DNA of 64,000 bases from Streptomyces abyssalis (GCF_001751365.1 NZ_LJGT01000038.1:969540-1033539), one strand, 5' to 3'; counted from the stretch's first letter, positions 33,325 to 44,304 are shown. Notes: generated by a model not told the origin, from the letters alone. Translations and numbers: made by a program.

Positions 33325-34815
33325 TCAGGTCCAGGTCATCAGCCGCCTGGGGTGTTCCAGGACCGCCGCCACGTCCGCGAGCACCTTCGAACCCAGTTCG
33401 CCGTCGATCAGACGGTGGTCGAAGGCGAGCGCGAGTGTGGTCACGTCACGCGGCTTGACCTTGCCCTTGTGCACCCACGGCTGCTGCCGCACCTGGCCGA
33501 AGGCGAGGATCGCGGACTCACCGGGGTTGAGGATGGGCGTCCCCGTGTCGACGCCGAACACGCCGACGTTGGTGATCGTCACCGTGCCGCCCTGCATCGC
33601 GGCCGGGCTCGTCCTGCCTTCACGGGCCGTGGAGACCAACTCGCCCAGCGCCTGCGCCAGTTCGGGCAGAGTCATGGCCTGCGCGTCCTTGATGTTCGGG
33701 ACGATCAGGCCCCGCGGCGTGGCCGCGGCGATGCCCAGATTGACGTAGTGCTTCCGCACGATCTCCTGATTCGCCTCGTCCCAGGCGGCGTTGGCCTCCG
33801 GGTGACGGCGCAGCGAGACCAGGAACGCCTTGGCGACCAGCAGCATCGGGTTGACGCGGAGCCCCTGCATGTCCGGGTCCTGCTTCAGCTCCCGTACGAG
33901 CTTCATCGTCCGCGTCACGTCCACGGTCACGAACTCCGTGACATGCGGCGCGGTGAAGGCGCTGTTGACCATGGCCTGCGCGGTGGCCTTCCGTACCCCG
34001 CGCACCGGGATCCGCGTCTCCCGGGCCGCCGTCTCACCGGCCCCCGCAGCCTCGGGCTGCGCGGGCGCGACCGCGGCGGGTGCCGGGCCCGGGACGCGGG
34101 AAGCGGCCGGGGCGGCGGCCGCGTGGACGTCCTCGCGCGTGATGACGCCGTCGGGGCCCGTCGGCACGACCGTCGTCAGGTCGATGCCGAGGTCCTTGGC
34201 CAGCTTGCGCACCGGCGGCTTGGCCAGCGGACGCCCGGGGCCGGCAGGTGCGGGGACGCCGGCGACGCCGGCCACGCTGCCTGCGCCTTCCCGGTGACCG
34301 TTCAACTCACCCTGAACGGCCGCCTGTACGGACTCCTCCACGGACTCCGGTGCACCGTTCCCGTTAGGCGGTGCGTCCGCCGCGGCCTGCGGCTTGCGCG
34401 GGCGGCGCTTGGTCGGGGAGTCCGCGACCCCGTAACCGACCAGGACGGGCTGCCGCTTGTCGCCGCCTCCGTCGCCGGACCCTTCGCGGGCCCCCTCGTC
34501 GGCGGGCACCGCCGGTCCCGCGGCCGCCTCGCCGCCGAGCGGCCCGGCCGAGGGGTCGGTGTCGACAGCGATGATCGCCGTGCCGACGTCCACGGTCGTG
34601 CCCTCGGTGAAGCGCAGCTCGTGCACGGATCCGTTGAAGGGGATGGGCAGTTCGACCGCTGCCTTGGCCGTCTCGACCTCGCAGACGACCTGGCCGTCCG
34701 TCACCGTGTCACCGGCCTGGACGTACCACTTGAGGATCTCGGCCTCCGTCAGCCCCTCGCCCACGTCGGGCATCTTGAACTCGCGGATGCGGGTCGCGCT
34801 CTCTGTCATCGTCAC
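33325..34815 (-). CDS. bkdC: Branched-chain 2-oxoacid dehydrogenase E2 (dihydrolipoyl acyltransferase), set 1
   Basis: The E2 core of the branched-chain 2-oxoacid dehydrogenase, moving isobutyryl, isovaleryl or 2-methylbutyryl groups from lipoate to CoA. The 496-residue protein has a lipoyl domain with Lys51 in EVETAKAAVE, a long Ala/Pro linker, a peripheral subunit-binding domain (KPPVRKLAKDLGIDL, TGPDGVITREDV), a second linker, and the catalytic domain ending FDHRLIDGELGSKVLADV (catalytic His and Asp). AGGAG is suited to GTG 34815 or ATG 34809. It follows bkdB with a short gap. These acyl-CoAs prime branched fatty acids and polyketides in Streptomyces. Confidence 0.95.
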   Translation of the reverse strand: MTMTESATRIREFKMPDVGEGLTEAEILKWYVQAGDTVTDGQVVCEVETAKAAVELPIPFNGSVHELRFTEGTTVDVGTAIIAVDTDPSAGPLGGEAAAGPAVPADEGAREGSGDGGGDKRQPVLVGYGVADSPTKRRPRKPQAAADAPPNGNGAPESVEESVQAAVQGELNGHREGAGSVAGVAGVPAPAGPGRPLAKPPVRKLAKDLGIDLTTVVPTGPDGVITREDVHAAAAPAASRVPGPAPAAVAPAQPEAAGAGETAARETRIPVRGVRKATAQAMVNSAFTAPHVTEFVTVDVTRTMKLVRELKQDPDMQGLRVNPMLLVAKAFLVSLRRHPEANAAWDEANQEIVRKHYVNLGIAAATPRGLIVPNIKDAQAMTLPELAQALGELVSTAREGRTSPAAMQGGTVTITNVGVFGVDTGTPILNPGESAILAFGQVRQQPWVHKGKVKPRDVTTLALAFDHRLIDGELGSKVLADVAAVLEHPRRLMTWT

Positions 34816-34823
34816 GACTCTCC

Positions 34824-35873
34824 TCAGTACGCCAGCGCGCGGTCGACGGCATCGAGCACCCGGTCAAGACCCGGAAGGTACTCGTCCTCCAACCGGGCCG
34901 GCGGATACGGCGCGTGGAAACCGCCCACGCGCAGCACCGGCGCCTCCAGGTGGTAGAAGCACCGCTCCGTGATCCTGGCGGCGATCTCCGAGCCGGTCCC
35001 CAGGAATACTGGCGCCTCGTGCACCACCACAAGCCTTCCGGTCTTCTCGACCGACTTCTGGACGGTGTCGAAGTCCATCGGCGACATGGAGCGCATGTCG
35101 ATCACTTCGAGGGAACGGCCCTCCTCCTGGGCCGCGTTCGCCACCTCCAGGCACGTCTTCACCATCGGCCCGTAGGCCGCCAGCGTGAGATCGCCGCCCT
35201 CGCGGGCCACCCGGGCCGCGTGCAGCGGCGCCGGGATGGCGGTGACGTCGACCTCGCCCTTGTCCCAGTAGCGGCGCTTGGGCTCGAAGAAGACGACCGG
35301 GTCGTCGCTCTCGATGGACTGACGCATCATCCAGTAGGCGTCCGAAGCGTTCGACGGCGAGACGCACTTGAGGCCGGCCACGTGCGCGAAGAGTGCCTCG
35401 GGCGACTCGCTGTGGTGCTCGACGGCGCCGATGCCGCCCGCGTACGGGATGCGGATGACGACGGGAAGCTTGATCTTGCCCAGTGCCCGCGCGTGCATCT
35501 TAGCGAGCTGCGTGACGATCTGGTCGTACGCCGGGAAGACGAAACCGTCGAACTGGATCTCCACGACCGGGCGGTAGCCGCGCAGCGCGAGGCCGATCGC
35601 GCTGCCGACGATGCCGGACTCCGCGAGCGGGGTGTCGATGACCCGCTGCTCGCCGAAGTCCTTCTGCAGGCCGTCGGTGATGCGGAAGACGCCGCCGAGC
35701 TTGCCGACGTCCTCCCCCATGACCAGGACCTTCGGGTCGTTCTCCATCGCGGAGCGCAGGGATTCGTTGAGCGCCTTGGCGATGGGCATCTTCCGTACGT
35801 CCGGGGTGCCGGACGCGGCGGCGTCCGGGGACGCCGGCGTGGTCGATGTGGTCGAAGTAGCGGCAGCGGCCAT
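34824..35873 (-). CDS. bkdB: Branched-chain 2-oxoacid dehydrogenase E1 beta, set 1
   Basis: The 349-residue beta subunit of the thiamine-diphosphate decarboxylase E1. After an Ala/Thr-rich tail (about 1-25), the fold begins KMPIAKALNESLRSAMENDPKVLVMGEDVGKLGG, with DTPLAESGIVGSAIGLALRGYRPVVEIQF (cofactor-contact Glu), RIPYAGGIGAVEHHSES and FLGTGSEIAARITERCFYHLEAPVLRV. It starts one base after the bkdA stop (TGACATG) and ends 8 bases before bkdC, so all three are one translationally coupled unit. Confidence 0.96.
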   Translation of the reverse strand: MAAAATSTTSTTPASPDAAASGTPDVRKMPIAKALNESLRSAMENDPKVLVMGEDVGKLGGVFRITDGLQKDFGEQRVIDTPLAESGIVGSAIGLALRGYRPVVEIQFDGFVFPAYDQIVTQLAKMHARALGKIKLPVVIRIPYAGGIGAVEHHSESPEALFAHVAGLKCVSPSNASDAYWMMRQSIESDDPVVFFEPKRRYWDKGEVDVTAIPAPLHAARVAREGGDLTLAAYGPMVKTCLEVANAAQEEGRSLEVIDMRSMSPMDFDTVQKSVEKTGRLVVVHEAPVFLGTGSEIAARITERCFYHLEAPVLRVGGFHAPYPPARLEDEYLPGLDRVLDAVDRALAY

Positions 35874-35874
35874 G

Positions 35875-37236
35875 TCAGCGGCCCTCCCCTGCGGATTCGG
35901 CTGAGTCGGCGAACGACGCGAGGTACTCGGCGAACTGGGCGCGCTCCTCGTCGACCAGCGCGTGCCCGTCGGCGTAGACGTTCTCGAAGATCGCCATGGT
36001 GTCCGGGTCGGGCATGGTGCGGATCGCCTCACGCACGTGCTTGCCCATCGCCTCGCTCTCCTCGTCGATGGACGCGAAGAACGCGTCGTCGGCGAGCCCG
36101 TCCTTCTCCAGGTACGCGCGCAGACGCGCGATCGGGTCCTTGGCCTCCCACTCGGCGCGCTCCTCGTCCCGGCGGTACCGGGTCGGGTCGTCGGAGGTGG
36201 TGTGGGCGCCCATGCGGTACGTGAACGCCTCGACCAGCATGGGCCCTTGGCCGCTGCGCGCACGCTCGACGGCGGCGCGGGTCACGGCGAGACAGGCCAG
36301 CACGTCGTTGCCGTCGACGCGGACGCCGGGGAAGCCGAAGCCCGCGGCGCGCTGGTAGATGGGCACGCGGGACTGCCGCTCGGCGGGCTCGGAGATCGCC
36401 CACTGGTTGTTCTGGCAGAAGAAGACGACCGGCGCGTTGTAGACGGCGGAGAAGGTGAAGGCCTCGGCCACGTCGCCCTGCGAGGAGGCACCGTCGCCGA
36501 AGTACGCGATGACGGCGGAGTCGGCGCCGTCCAGGCTGACGCCCATCGCGTAGCCGGTGGCGTGCAGGGCCTGGGAGCCGATCACGATCGTGTAGAGGTG
36601 GAAGTTGTTGGTGGTGGGGTCCCAGCCGCCGTTGTTGACGCCGCGGAACATGCCCAGCAGCTTCGTCGGGTCCACACCGCGGCACCAGGCGACGCCGTGC
36701 TCGCGGTAGGTGGGGAAGACGTAGTCGTCGTCGCGCAGCGCGCGCCCGGAGCCGATCTGCGCGGCCTCCTGGCCCAGCAGCGAGGCCCACAGGCCGAGTT
36801 CGCCCTGGCGCTGGAGCGAGGTCGCCTCGCTGTCGAAGCGCCGGGTGAGCACCATGTCGCGGTACAGGCCGCGCAGCTCCTCGGCGCTCAGATCGATGGC
36901 GTAGTCGGGGTGTTCGACCCGCTCGCCCTCGGGGGTCAGCAGCTGTACGAGTTCGGGGCCTGCCGATCCGTTCGCGCCCTGTCCCGCGGCGCGCGGCTTG
37001 GCGGACCTGGCCGTCCTCGCGGGCTGGGCGGTCTTCGCCGCCTTCGTGGGTTTCGCGGTCTTCGCCGCCTTCGCGGGTTTCGAACCCGCGGGTTTCGAAC
37101 GCTTCGCGGTCTTCGCCGTCGTACCGGTAGTGCTGCCGGCGTCGCCCGGTGCGGACGCCGCCTTCTTCGTGGCGCGCTTGCCTCCGGTGCCGCTGCGGCG
37201 CGACGTGCTGCGCGCGGCAGTGCTCTCCACGGTCAC
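35875..37236 (-). CDS. bkdA: Branched-chain 2-oxoacid dehydrogenase E1 alpha, set 1, with Lys/Ala-rich N-terminal extension
   Basis: The alpha subunit (453 residues) binds thiamine diphosphate: YFGDGASSQGDVAEAF followed by FFCQNNQWAIS is the GDG...NN motif, and RMGAHTTSDDPTRYR is the regulatory-loop block. Unusually, residues 1-95 precede the normal start of the fold and consist of Lys/Ala/Thr/Pro repeats (TAKTAKRSKPAGSKPAKAAK), like a histone H1 or Hup tail. GTG 37236 has GAGGAG five bases upstream, so the tail is probably translated; starting later would leave no good ribosome site. First gene of a bkdABC unit; no E3 gene is nearby, so E3 is shared. Confidence 0.94.
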   Translation of the reverse strand: MTVESTAARSTSRRSGTGGKRATKKAASAPGDAGSTTGTTAKTAKRSKPAGSKPAKAAKTAKPTKAAKTAQPARTARSAKPRAAGQGANGSAGPELVQLLTPEGERVEHPDYAIDLSAEELRGLYRDMVLTRRFDSEATSLQRQGELGLWASLLGQEAAQIGSGRALRDDDYVFPTYREHGVAWCRGVDPTKLLGMFRGVNNGGWDPTTNNFHLYTIVIGSQALHATGYAMGVSLDGADSAVIAYFGDGASSQGDVAEAFTFSAVYNAPVVFFCQNNQWAISEPAERQSRVPIYQRAAGFGFPGVRVDGNDVLACLAVTRAAVERARSGQGPMLVEAFTYRMGAHTTSDDPTRYRRDEERAEWEAKDPIARLRAYLEKDGLADDAFFASIDEESEAMGKHVREAIRTMPDPDTMAIFENVYADGHALVDEERAQFAEYLASFADSAESAGEGR

Positions 37237-37617
37237 GTGTGCTCCTCTTCTGTCCGGCCCCCGGGGTCGCCGGTGGCCTGGGGTTCCCCCGCCCGTGGGC
37301 GGAGGGAGGCTCGCCCGGTCCCGTACGGCCACGGGGGTGGGTGCGGCACGGACGGCAACCGGACGGTGACGATGTCTCGGTTAAGGCCCGCTGAAGCAGT
37401 TCCCAGGACTCCATACATGCATGAAGCTGCCCTGACCTGCAACTTTGCTCGGATTTCCAACTAACGACTCGGAAGTCCGGGCAAGCGGAAGGTTCAGAGA
37501 CATCACTGGTCACAGCCTCGCGGGCCTCGTGGACCTTCCCCTGCGCCTTCGGCGTGGGGAGGCCCCAAGCACGGTATCCCGCGGCTCCAGAGTGCGGGAA
37601 GGGCGGAGCGGAGACCA
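37237..37617. promoter_or_regulatory. Divergent control region of bkdA set 1 and the response regulator
   Basis: 380 bp with no gene. The AT-richer centre (37405-37470) contains ATACATGCATGAA, with the palindrome CATGCATG, and is the likely promoter area for the bkd genes. The part next to bkdA is GC-rich with a CCGCCCGTGGGCGG hairpin. Confidence 0.45.
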
Positions 37618-38337
37618 GTGTGTGAGACTGAAAAAATGGAAGAAAGCACCCAAATCACTGTCTTCCTGCTCGATGATCACGAGGTGATCCGCCGGGGTGT
37701 GCACGAGATGCTGTCGGCGGAACCCGACATCGAGGTGATCGGCGAGACGGACAACGCGGCCGAGGCGCTGAAGCGCATCCCCGACGCCCGTCCCGACGTC
37801 GCCGTGCTGGACGTACGTCTGCCGGAGGGCAGCGGCATCGAGGTCTGCCGCGAGCTGCGCTCCCGCGACCCGGACATCGCATGCCTGATCCTCACCTCGT
37901 TCCCGGACGAGGAGGCGCTCGTGCACGCCGTACTGGCGGGCGCCTCGGGCTACGTCCTCAAGGGCATCCGCGGCAAGGAGCTCCAGTCGGCGGTACGGGA
38001 CGCGGCTGCCGGGAAGGTGCTGATCGGCCCGGATTCCGCCCGCCGGGTGGTGGAGCGGCTGCGCCGGGGAGCCGCCCGCGAGGACGGCATGAGCGGCCGG
38101 GAGAAGCTGGCCTCGCTCACCGGCCAGGAGCGCATCATCCTCGACCTCATCGGCGCGGGCATGACGAACCGTCGTATCGGCGACGAGCTGAACCTGGCAG
38201 AGAAGACGATCAAGAACTACGTGTCGCAGCTGCTCTCGAAGCTCGGTATGGAACGCAGGACACAGGCCGCCGCCTACGTCGCACGGATGCAGGCGGGGCA
38301 GGACGCCGAGCAGGACGGTCCGCCGTACGAGCAGTGA
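37618..38337 (+). CDS. Orphan NarL/FixJ-type response regulator
   Basis: A 239-residue two-domain regulator. The receiver has Asp19-Asp20, the phosphoacceptor Asp65 (VAVLDVRLPEGSG) and Lys in GYVLKGI. The C-terminal LuxR/GerE helix-turn-helix is LTGQERIILDLIGAGMTNRRIGDELNLAEKTIKNYVSQLLSKLGM, close to DevR/DosR-type regulators. GTG 37618 has GGAG five bases upstream, while the ATG at 37636 has no ribosome site. No histidine kinase gene is nearby, so the kinase must act from elsewhere. It is divergent from bkdABC set 1; a regulatory link is possible but unproven. Confidence 0.9.
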   Translation: MCETEKMEESTQITVFLLDDHEVIRRGVHEMLSAEPDIEVIGETDNAAEALKRIPDARPDVAVLDVRLPEGSGIEVCRELRSRDPDIACLILTSFPDEEALVHAVLAGASGYVLKGIRGKELQSAVRDAAAGKVLIGPDSARRVVERLRRGAAREDGMSGREKLASLTGQERIILDLIGAGMTNRRIGDELNLAEKTIKNYVSQLLSKLGMERRTQAAAYVARMQAGQDAEQDGPPYEQ

Positions 38338-38362
38338 CGGACCACCGGGGGGGCCGGGGCCG

Positions 38363-39946
<1,584 letters not shown>

Positions 39947-40470
39947 CTGTCCTCGCCGTGGATCGAAATGCCGTCATCCGGTGTGGGTCGCGCGGTGCCT
40001 ACCCCCTGACCGCCGGCTCATGCCCGGACGGCTCATGCCCGGACGCCCCGGGCTCGCGCCGCTCCGCTTTGGAGGCTACAGGCTCGGGGGAGTCGCATGG
40101 ATGGGGACGGATCAGCCATCCAATCGGCTGCGGTACCCGGCTGGCAAGTTCGCAGGCGGTGGGGCGAGAGCCCCTGCGGGACGGGCCGTGCGGCCTTGCG
40201 GGACGGGTTTTCGGGGTCCCTTTGCGGCGCCTTCGTGCTGCAGCGCACACAGGGGACTCGGGGCGCAAGAGTTGCGAAGAACCAGAGCTGCCACAGTTGT
40301 GGTCACAGGTTGCGCATCGGGTTACGGAACGGGCACTGCGCTTGACGTACCGGAGCCCTCCGGCAGACTTGAGCCGGTACGAGAATCAGTGAGCATCAGC
40401 GAGTTTCCGGGGCCGGAAATCTGCCCTGAAAAAACTGTGCGGGGGCATGCCGCCGAGGGGGAGCAGTCAG
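39947..40470. other. 524-bp divergent region between two kinase genes
   Basis: Holds promoters for both kinases. A perfect 15-bp tandem repeat, GGCTCATGCCCGGAC, lies at 40015-40029 and 40030-40044, near the minus-strand kinase. From about 40250 to 40440 the sequence is lower in GC (AAGAACCAGAGCTGCCACAG, CTTGACG), as expected for a promoter zone. No gene is supported. Confidence 0.5.
40015..40044. repeat. 15-bp perfect tandem repeat upstream of kinase gene
   Basis: GGCTCATGCCCGGAC repeated twice without a spacer, about 70-100 bp upstream of the minus-strand kinase start, possibly a doubled regulator site. Confidence 0.8.
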
Positions 40471-42147
40471 ATGAGTGACGACGGCGGTCAGGCAGCCGCG
40501 GAGTACGCGGGCCGCACGGTCGGCGGCGGCCGCTTCCAGCTGCAGAGTCTGCTCGGCGCCGGCGGCATGGCATCCGTCTACCTCGCCTACGACTCCGTCC
40601 TCGACCGCCAGGTCGCGGTCAAGACCCTCCACACCGAGCTCGGCCGTGAACAGTCCTTCCGCGAGCGCTTCCGCCGCGAGGCACAGGCTGTCGCGAAGCT
40701 CACACACACCAACATCGTCTCGGTCTTCGACTCCGGCGAGGACGAGATCGACGGCGCGATGGTGCCGTACATCGTCATGGAGTACGTCGAGGGCAAGCCG
40801 CTGCGCTCCGTACTGGACGAGGACATCGCGCAGTTCGGCGCGATGCCCACCGAGAAGGCACTGAAGATCACCGGCGACGTGCTGGCGGCGCTCGAGGTCA
40901 GCCACGAGATGGGGCTGGTCCACCGGGACATCAAGCCCGGCAACGTGATGCTCACCAAGCGCGGCGTGGTCAAGGTGATGGACTTCGGCATCGCGCGCGC
41001 CATGCAGTCCGGGGTCACGTCGATGACGCAGACCGGCATGGTCGTGGGCACGCCGCAGTACCTGTCGCCGGAGCAGGCGCTGGGGCGCGGCGTGGACGCC
41101 CGTTCCGACCTGTACTCGGTCGGCATCATGCTCTTCGAACTCCTCACCGGGCGGCTGCCGTTCGACGCCGACTCCCCGCTGGCCATCGCGTACGCGCATG
41201 TGCAGGAGGAGGCGCCCACTCCGTCCGCGATCAACCAGTCGCTGACTCCCGCGGTCGACAGCCTCGTGGCGAGGACGCTGCAGAAGAACCCGAACGAGCG
41301 CTTCCCGTCTGCGGAAACGATGAACCAGGAGTGCACCCGCCTCGTCCGGCAGGCGGCGGCCGGTGCCTCTCCGTCCATCGTGCAGGGGCTTCCGGTCGCG
41401 CAGAGCGGCGCGGGAGTCGGGCAGGCCGTCTTCCCGCCGGTGGGCGAGGGCACGCCGCCGCCGCAGGGGGTGCAGCCCTACCAGCCGCAGCAGCAGTACG
41501 GCGGGTTCGGGCCTTCGACGCCTCCGCCGCCCGCCACCGCACCGATGGGGCAGTACGCACCGTCGCCGTACGGTGCGCAGCAGGGCGCGGGGCAGCACAC
41601 GCCTCCTCCGTACACGCTCTCCCCGCAGCCCTCCGGTGGCGGTGGGGGGCGTAAGAGCAACACCCCGGTGATCGTCGGTTCGGTCATCACGGTGGCCGTC
41701 GCGGTGATCGCGGTGATCGTCGCGGTGCTGTTCTCCAGCAGCACCGAGACGGACCCGGAGGCCGACAACGACCCGATCCCGACGACCTCTGCCCCGCGGC
41801 AGGAAGCACCCGAGGCCGAATCGGGCGGAACCGGCGACGAGGAGGCCGACGGCTTCAAGCCGGAGGACAAGTCCAAGACGATCGAGACCACCCGCTGCAC
41901 GAACGCCCCCGACAGCTACTCGGACAAGAGCAAGAAGATCGTGCCCGACTTCACCTACAAGAACCTGGACTCGGTGAAGAAGTGCATCAAGGCCGCGGGC
42001 TGGAAGCTCGGCGAGGTCTCACACGAGGACGAGAACATCTGGGGCAAGAACATGGTCCTGGAGCAGTCCCCTGACGGCATCGAGTACTTGGACCCGGACA
42101 AGGACAAGATCGAGCTGACCGTCTCCACAGGCAAGCCCGGCGACTGA
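40471..42147 (+). CDS. Transmembrane Ser/Thr protein kinase with one PASTA-like domain
   Basis: A 558-residue kinase. Catalytic domain at about 21-290: LGAGGMASVY, Lys51 in VAVKTL, HRDIKPGNV, DFGIARA and the activation loop MTQTGMVVGTPQYLSPEQALG, nearly the same as the neighbouring kinase. A Pro/Gln/Gly/Tyr-rich linker (about 310-395) leads to a transmembrane helix (about 405-428, TPVIVGSVITVAVAVIAVIV). The outer part ends in a single PASTA-like module (KIVPDFTYKNLDSVKKCIKA to ELTVSTG) with an extra Cys pair (RCTNAP, KKCIKA) that may form a disulphide. PASTA modules bind peptidoglycan fragments. GGGGGAG precedes ATG 40471. Confidence 0.93.
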   Translation: MSDDGGQAAAEYAGRTVGGGRFQLQSLLGAGGMASVYLAYDSVLDRQVAVKTLHTELGREQSFRERFRREAQAVAKLTHTNIVSVFDSGEDEIDGAMVPYIVMEYVEGKPLRSVLDEDIAQFGAMPTEKALKITGDVLAALEVSHEMGLVHRDIKPGNVMLTKRGVVKVMDFGIARAMQSGVTSMTQTGMVVGTPQYLSPEQALGRGVDARSDLYSVGIMLFELLTGRLPFDADSPLAIAYAHVQEEAPTPSAINQSLTPAVDSLVARTLQKNPNERFPSAETMNQECTRLVRQAAAGASPSIVQGLPVAQSGAGVGQAVFPPVGEGTPPPQGVQPYQPQQQYGGFGPSTPPPPATAPMGQYAPSPYGAQQGAGQHTPPPYTLSPQPSGGGGGRKSNTPVIVGSVITVAVAVIAVIVAVLFSSSTETDPEADNDPIPTTSAPRQEAPEAESGGTGDEEADGFKPEDKSKTIETTRCTNAPDSYSDKSKKIVPDFTYKNLDSVKKCIKAAGWKLGEVSHEDENIWGKNMVLEQSPDGIEYLDPDKDKIELTVSTGKPGD

Positions 42148-42187
42148 CCGGCCCGCACCGCACCGTGCCCGGTCCGCCGAACAGGCC

Positions 42188-42224
42188 GGGGCGCCCGACG
42201 CGCACCGCACGCGCCGGGCGCCCC
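42188..42224 (+). terminator. Terminator after the PASTA kinase gene
   Basis: GGGGCGCCCG (42188-42197) pairs with CGGGCGCCCC (42215-42224), with further pairing inside, followed by the T-rich tail TTCTCTTTCTCC. Confidence 0.8.
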
Positions 42225-42282
42225 TTCTCTTTCTCCGACCGCTTCCTCTACGGCCGCTTCGTCTACGGCCCGCTTCTTCCGA

Positions 42283-44058
42283 TCAGTCCTGCGCCGGGGC
42301 GGACTCCGCGGGCCGCCGCACCTCCACCGTCCGGAAGCGGTCGGCGACGAACGCGACGTCGCACAGGGCCGCGTTGGCGGCGGGATTGCCGCCGGAGCCG
42401 TGGAAGTCGGAGAAGGCCGCGGTCTGGTTCACATAGACCCCGCCGGTGAGGTTGAGCGAGAGCTGCGCGCACTCGTCCATGCAGGCGTCCTCGATCAGGC
42501 GCTCCGCCGCCGGGGAAGTGGTGTACGCGCCGACCGTCATGGCGCCCTTCTCACGCACCGTGCGCCGCAGCAGGGCGACGGCGTCGGCGGTGGAGTCGAC
42601 CGCGACGGCGAAGGAGACCGGCCCGAAGCACTCCGAGAAGCACGCCGCCTCCGCCTCCGGCTTCGCGGACTCCAGGTTCACAACGGCCGGTGTGCGCACC
42701 GTCGCACCGGGGAAGTCGGGGTGCTCCACCGGACGGGATTCCAGGGCCACTTCGCCCAGCGAGGCCGCCGACTCCACGCGCTCACGCACCTGCGGGCTGA
42801 CGATGGCGCCCAGGATCGCGTTCGCACGGGCGTCGTCCCCCAGCAACTTGCCCACGGCGGTGGCGAGATCGGCGACGACCTCGTCGTAGGACTTCTCGCC
42901 CGCGTCCGTGCTGATGCCGTTCCGCGGGATCAGCAGATTCTGCGGCGTGGTGCACATCTGGCCGCTGTAGAGCGAGAGCGAGAAGGCGAGATTGCCGAGC
43001 ATGCCCTTGTAATCGTCGGTGGAGTCGATGATCACCGTGTTGACCCCGGCCTTCTCGGTGAAGACGCGGGCCTGGCGGGCGTTGGCCTCCAGCCAGTCGC
43101 CGAAGGCTGTCGAGCCCGTGTAGTCGACGATGCGGATCTCGGGGCGGACCGCCAGGTCCTTGGCGATGCCCTCGCCCTCCCGCTCGGCCGCCAGCGCCAC
43201 CAGGTTCGCCTCGAAGCCCGCCTCCGTGAGCACCTCGCGGGCGATACGGACCGTCAGCGCCAGCGGCAGCACCGCACGCGGATGCGGCTTGACCAGCACC
43301 GGGTTGCCCGTGGCGAGGGAGGCGAAAAAGCCCGGGTAACCGTTCCAGGTGGGGAAGGTGTTGCAGCCGATCAGCAGCGAGACGCCGCGGCCCACCGCCG
43401 TGAACCGCTTGTCGAGTTCGAGAGGGTCGCGCTTGCCCTGCGGCTTGGACCAGGCGGCGGTCTCGGGGGTGCGCACCTGCTCGGCATAGGCATAGGCCAC
43501 GGCCTCCATGCCGCGGTCCTGCGCGTGCGGGCCGCCCGCCTGGAGCGCCATCATGAACGCCTGGCCACTGGTGTGCATCACGGCGTGCGCGAACTCGTGC
43601 GTACGGGCGCTGATGCGGGCCAGAATCTCCAGGCACACCGCCGCCCGCACCTCCGGCCCCGCCGCACGCCACGCCGGCATCGCCTTGCGCATCTCGGGGA
43701 GAAGCACGTCGATGTCGGGGCGCGGATACTCGATGCCCATCTCCAGGCCGTACGGCGAGACTTCCGTCGACGCCCAGCCGCCCTGCGGGCCGGCCGTGCC
43801 CGGCTGGCCCTCGATCTCGAAGCGGCTGCCGCGCAGCGCGTCGAAGGCGGCCTGGCCCTGCCCGGCGCTCAGCGAGCCCGCCACGGCGGACTCCTCCCCG
43901 TACGCCTTGGGGTGCTCGGGGTGGGGCGACCAGTACTCGCGGCTGCGGATCGCCTCCAGCGCGCGGTCGAGCGTGGGACGGTGCTTCTCGGTCAGCCGGG
44001 CCGCGGAGAGCGCGGTGCTGCCGGCCGTAGTCGCGGTGGTGGTCACGGGTGCGGTCAC
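42283..44058 (-). CDS. paaN: Phenylacetate degradation protein PaaN (aldehyde dehydrogenase superfamily)
   Basis: A 591-residue aldehyde dehydrogenase superfamily protein of the PaaN type. Nucleophile Cys369 is in LYSGQMCTTPQN; the Glu/NAD region reads RIVDYTGSTAFGDWLEANA. By family knowledge PaaN oxidises the ring-opened aldehyde of the phenylacetyl-CoA pathway or an equivalent intermediate; unlike PaaZ it has no hydratase domain. GTG 44058 follows GAGGAG. It is divergent from a TetR gene, with an 18-bp operator in the gap that is also found before paaA, so it belongs functionally with the paaABCDE genes 17 kb away. Confidence 0.9.
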   Translation of the reverse strand: MTAPVTTTATTAGSTALSAARLTEKHRPTLDRALEAIRSREYWSPHPEHPKAYGEESAVAGSLSAGQGQAAFDALRGSRFEIEGQPGTAGPQGGWASTEVSPYGLEMGIEYPRPDIDVLLPEMRKAMPAWRAAGPEVRAAVCLEILARISARTHEFAHAVMHTSGQAFMMALQAGGPHAQDRGMEAVAYAYAEQVRTPETAAWSKPQGKRDPLELDKRFTAVGRGVSLLIGCNTFPTWNGYPGFFASLATGNPVLVKPHPRAVLPLALTVRIAREVLTEAGFEANLVALAAEREGEGIAKDLAVRPEIRIVDYTGSTAFGDWLEANARQARVFTEKAGVNTVIIDSTDDYKGMLGNLAFSLSLYSGQMCTTPQNLLIPRNGISTDAGEKSYDEVVADLATAVGKLLGDDARANAILGAIVSPQVRERVESAASLGEVALESRPVEHPDFPGATVRTPAVVNLESAKPEAEAACFSECFGPVSFAVAVDSTADAVALLRRTVREKGAMTVGAYTTSPAAERLIEDACMDECAQLSLNLTGGVYVNQTAAFSDFHGSGGNPAANAALCDVAFVADRFRTVEVRRPAESAPAQD

Positions 44059-44266
44059 GAACGACCAACTCCTCGTCGAAGCTGGGGGCTGGGTGGCTGA
44101 TACCCCTCCCGGCGAGCCCTGCCCTGTCGCGGGCAGACATCGCCGGTCACGGCACTGGCGCTGTCTTGCGCTGCATCGCCTGCACGCCTCGCCCGGATGT
44201 GCGCGGCGCGCCGGCCCCGCATGGCTGCGCGGGCTGTCGGTCCTGCAGCAACAGGTAGATACTGCT

Positions 44267-44284
44267 ACCGAACGATCGGTCGGT
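44267..44284. promoter_or_regulatory. PaaR-type operator between paaN and tetR gene
   Basis: ACCGAACGATCGGTCGGT is an 18-bp inverted repeat (16 of 18 positions symmetric) 21 bp upstream of the TetR gene start and 209 bp upstream of paaN. The identical 18-mer is at 60820-60837 before paaA. Confidence 0.8.
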
Positions 44285-44304
44285 GCAAGGGGGTCGGTGA
44301 GCCT

